In this document: positions 12,752 through 14,204 of the stretch, in pieces
Layout: each line of letters opens with the position of its first letter
Position numbering within the stretch: the stretch's first letter is position 1
NCBI GenBank assembly: GCA_032249615.1
Contig: JAVVHH010000098.1
Coordinates: forward strand, 1 to 14,204
Direction: 5' to 3'
Source of the DNA: JAVVHH01 sp032249615
Lineage (GTDB): Bacteria > Pseudomonadota > Alphaproteobacteria > Acetobacterales > Acetobacteraceae
Length of the DNA stretch: 14,204 nucleotides
Notes under the pieces: model-generated
Seen by the model: only the letters and a program-made list of their open reading frames with translations
Told to the model about the DNA's origin: nothing
Database searches by the model: none
Made by a program: the position numbers and the translations under genes

Positions 12752-14053
12752 ATGGACCAGAACGCGACGACCGACCTGTTGCTCGAGGTCCGCGGCGTCC
12801 GGCAAGCCTACCACAAGGAAAGCGCGGCCGACCTTGTCGTGCTCGACAACGTGGATTTGCAGATGCGGCCCGGCGAGATCATCGGCCTGCTCGGCCGCTC
12901 CGGCTCCGGCAAGTCCACCCTGCTGCGCATCATCGCCGGCCTGCTGGCGCCGACCGATGGGAATGTGATCTGGCGCGGCGAAGCGCTGAAGGGCCCGGCC
13001 CCGGGCGTCGCAATGGTGTTCCAGAGCTTTGCCCTTTTCCCCTGGCTCACTGTGGACGAGAATGTCGAACTCGGGCTCGAGGCCCAGGGCATCGCCAAGG
13101 CCGAACGCGCCGAGCGGGCCGAGGCCGCGATCGACCTCATCGGGCTCGGCGGCTATGAGAGCGCCTACCCGAAGGAGCTGTCGGGCGGCATGCGCCAGCG
13201 CGTCGGTCTCGCCCGCGCGCTCGTGGTCCATCCGGACCTGCTGCTGATGGACGAGCCCTTCTCCGCGCTCGATGTGCTGACGGCCGAGACGCTGCGCACC
13301 GACCTGATCGACCTCTGGAGCGAAGGGAAGCTGCCGATCAAATCGATGTTGATGGTCACCCACAACATCGAGGAAGCCGTGTTGATGTGCGATCGGATCC
13401 TGGTGTTCAGCAGCAACCCGGGCCGCGTCGCCACCGAGCTGCGCGTCCGCTTTCCGCACCCGCGCAACCGGTTGGATCCGGCCTTCCGCAAAGTGGTCGA
13501 CGACATCTACGCCGTCATGACCCGGCGCGCGCCGCCCCGGACGTCGTCCGCGCTCTCGCCTACCGAAGCAATGCGCATTCAGCCGGTGTCGAGCAACCTC
13601 CTGGCCGGCCTGCTCGAGGTGCTCGCCGCCCCGCCGCACAATGGCCGCGCCGACCTGCCGGCGCTGGCGGGTCCATTACAGCTGGAACTCGACGATCTCC
13701 TGCCGATCGGTGATGGGCTGCAGCTACTGGGCATGGGCGTGCTCGAAGAAGGCGATCTGCGCATCACGGAAAGCGGCCGCGCCTTCGTCGATGCCGACAC
13801 GGACGCCCGCAAGCAGATCTTCGAGCGCGCGCTGCGGGCCAACGTGCCGCTGGCCGCCCAGATCCGCCGCGTGCTCGACGATCGCCCCGGCCATCGCGCG
13901 GCGGCGGTCCGCTTCCGTGACGAGTTGGAGGATACGATGTCACCCGACTACGCCGACGAGACGCTTAGGGCCGTGATCAGCTGGGGCCGCTTTGCCGAGC
14001 TCTACTCATACGACGAGGATGCGGACCAGTTCTTCCTGGACGACGAGGAGTGA
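12752..14053 (+). CDS. ABC transporter ATP-binding protein with C-terminal AAA-associated domain
   Basis: A 433-residue cytoplasmic ATPase that powers the fused permease encoded 5 bases upstream. Residues 1-260 form a NitT/TauT-type nucleotide-binding domain: Walker A GRSGSGKST (48-56), Q-loop Gln91 in VFQSFALFPWLTV, signature LSGGMRQRVGLARAL (143-157), Walker B LLLMDE (163-168) and H-loop His204 in MVTHN. Residues about 275-433 are an extra domain. It starts with a winged-helix-like segment (ADLPALAGPLQLELDDLLPI, then LLGMGVLEEGDLRITESG) and ends in TLRAVISWGRFAELYSYDED and a very acidic tail. This matches the architecture annotated as C-terminal AAA-associated domain (PF09821). Its role is not established; a regulatory or subunit-contact role is inference. 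The frame is open far upstream inside the permease gene, but ATG 12752 gives the normal family N-terminus. Confidence 0.9.
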   Translation: MDQNATTDLLLEVRGVRQAYHKESAADLVVLDNVDLQMRPGEIIGLLGRSGSGKSTLLRIIAGLLAPTDGNVIWRGEALKGPAPGVAMVFQSFALFPWLTVDENVELGLEAQGIAKAERAERAEAAIDLIGLGGYESAYPKELSGGMRQRVGLARALVVHPDLLLMDEPFSALDVLTAETLRTDLIDLWSEGKLPIKSMLMVTHNIEEAVLMCDRILVFSSNPGRVATELRVRFPHPRNRLDPAFRKVVDDIYAVMTRRAPPRTSSALSPTEAMRIQPVSSNLLAGLLEVLAAPPHNGRADLPALAGPLQLELDDLLPIGDGLQLLGMGVLEEGDLRITESGRAFVDADTDARKQIFERALRANVPLAAQIRRVLDDRPGHRAAAVRFRDELEDTMSPDYADETLRAVISWGRFAELYSYDEDADQFFLDDEE

Positions 14054-14058
14054 GCTGG

Positions 14059-14204
14059 TCAGTGCACGGCGAGAGATGGGAATCCGAACTTCAGCAGTGG
14101 TGAGACCAGCTGCCCGGGTTGCACGTCGTTGCAGGTTACTTTTGGTGCTGAGCGAACGGCAGCGATCTTCCGAACGGCGCGGCGGCGGCGGGAGTAGGCC
14201 GGCT
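14059..14204 (-). CDS. Possible C-terminal end of an unidentified protein
   Basis: On the minus strand one frame is open from the right edge to a TGA at 14061-14059 and reads as about 47 residues ending KVTCNDVQPGQLVSPLLKFG and then FPSLAVH. The composition is protein-like, with about 70 percent of codons ending in G or C, and the stop lies 5 bases from the ATPase stop, the same tail-to-tail packing seen elsewhere in the window. I do not recognise the family. Another frame on the same strand is also open through here, so this is a weak call. If it is wrong, the 151 bases after the ATPase are simply non-coding and start a spacer that continues beyond the window. Confidence 0.35.
   Translation of the reverse strand, partial: PAYSRRRRAVRKIAAVRSAPKVTCNDVQPGQLVSPLLKFGFPSLAVH

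Noticed and set aside
3706..14053. Binding protein at 3706-5031 as the receptor of the ABC permease/ATPase at 11025-14053
   Set aside because: The receptor is of the UgpB/carbohydrate class, whereas the permease and ATPase are NitT/TauT-like, and about 6 kb of unrelated genes separate them.
14053..14111. Eight-base inverted repeat AGCTGGTC/GACCAGCT after the ATPase as a terminator
   Set aside because: The loop is 43 bases and no T-tract follows; it may lie inside a convergent gene. An 8-bp match over this distance can be chance.
1..14204. CRISPR array, tRNA/rRNA genes, insertion sequences or phage genes
   Set aside because: No regularly spaced repeats, cloverleaf-like segments, transposase motifs or terminal inverted repeats were seen on either strand.

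Overview
The window is dense, GC-rich DNA (roughly two-thirds G+C by eye) with short intergenic gaps, many 1-13 bp gene overlaps and several GTG/TTG starts. No rRNA, tRNA, CRISPR array, insertion sequence or phage gene is visible. The gene families present (TspO, a UgpB-type binding protein with a Tat-like signal, a DUF2254 membrane protein, an AtzG/GatC-like small subunit, a fused NitT/TauT-type permease) and the base composition suggest a chromosomal segment of an alphaproteobacterium. That placement is inference; no phylogenetic marker gene is present.

Layout. 1-572 (-) is a D-2-hydroxyacid dehydrogenase cut by the window edge. Divergent from it, a secreted trypsin-like serine protease (638-1474, +) overlaps a class A penicillin-binding protein (1462-3240, +), which is followed by an unrecognised cytoplasmic protein (3292-3693, +). 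Convergent with these is an orphan UgpB-type ABC substrate-binding protein (3706-5031, -). A compact 122-bp divergent region (5032-5153) holds a possible 23-codon leader ORF, a strong hairpin and two abutting dyads. On the other side runs a plus-strand cluster: MscS channel (5154-6137), DUF2254 membrane protein (6134-7450), small secreted proline-rich peptide (7508-7768) and a CAX-like cation/proton antiporter (7765-8853). Two of its junctions are 4-base stop/start overlaps. Tail-to-tail with it is a minus-strand operon of AtzG/GatC-like small subunit (10704-10895), amidase-signature hydrolase (9316-10704) and TspO (8846-9322). Divergent from that operon are a fused two-domain ABC permease (11025-12746) and its ATPase with a C-terminal AAA-associated domain (12752-14053). 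The last 146 bases may be the C-terminal end of a minus-strand gene.

How the genes may work together. The protease/PBP pair acts in the periplasm and on peptidoglycan. The MscS/DUF2254/peptide/antiporter cluster looks like an envelope or ion-stress unit. The amidase operon couples an amide hydrolase and its small partner to a tetrapyrrole-type membrane sensor. The ABC permease/ATPase pair has no binding protein beside it, and the binding protein at 3706-5031 has no permease and belongs to a different class, so the two should not be assumed to form one transporter.

I did not find a complete system that is plainly new. The points most worth a second look are the leader-ORF/hairpin arrangement ahead of the binding protein, the amidase-TspO operon, the MscS-to-CAX cluster with its divergent antiporter motifs, and the binding-protein-less ABC pair.
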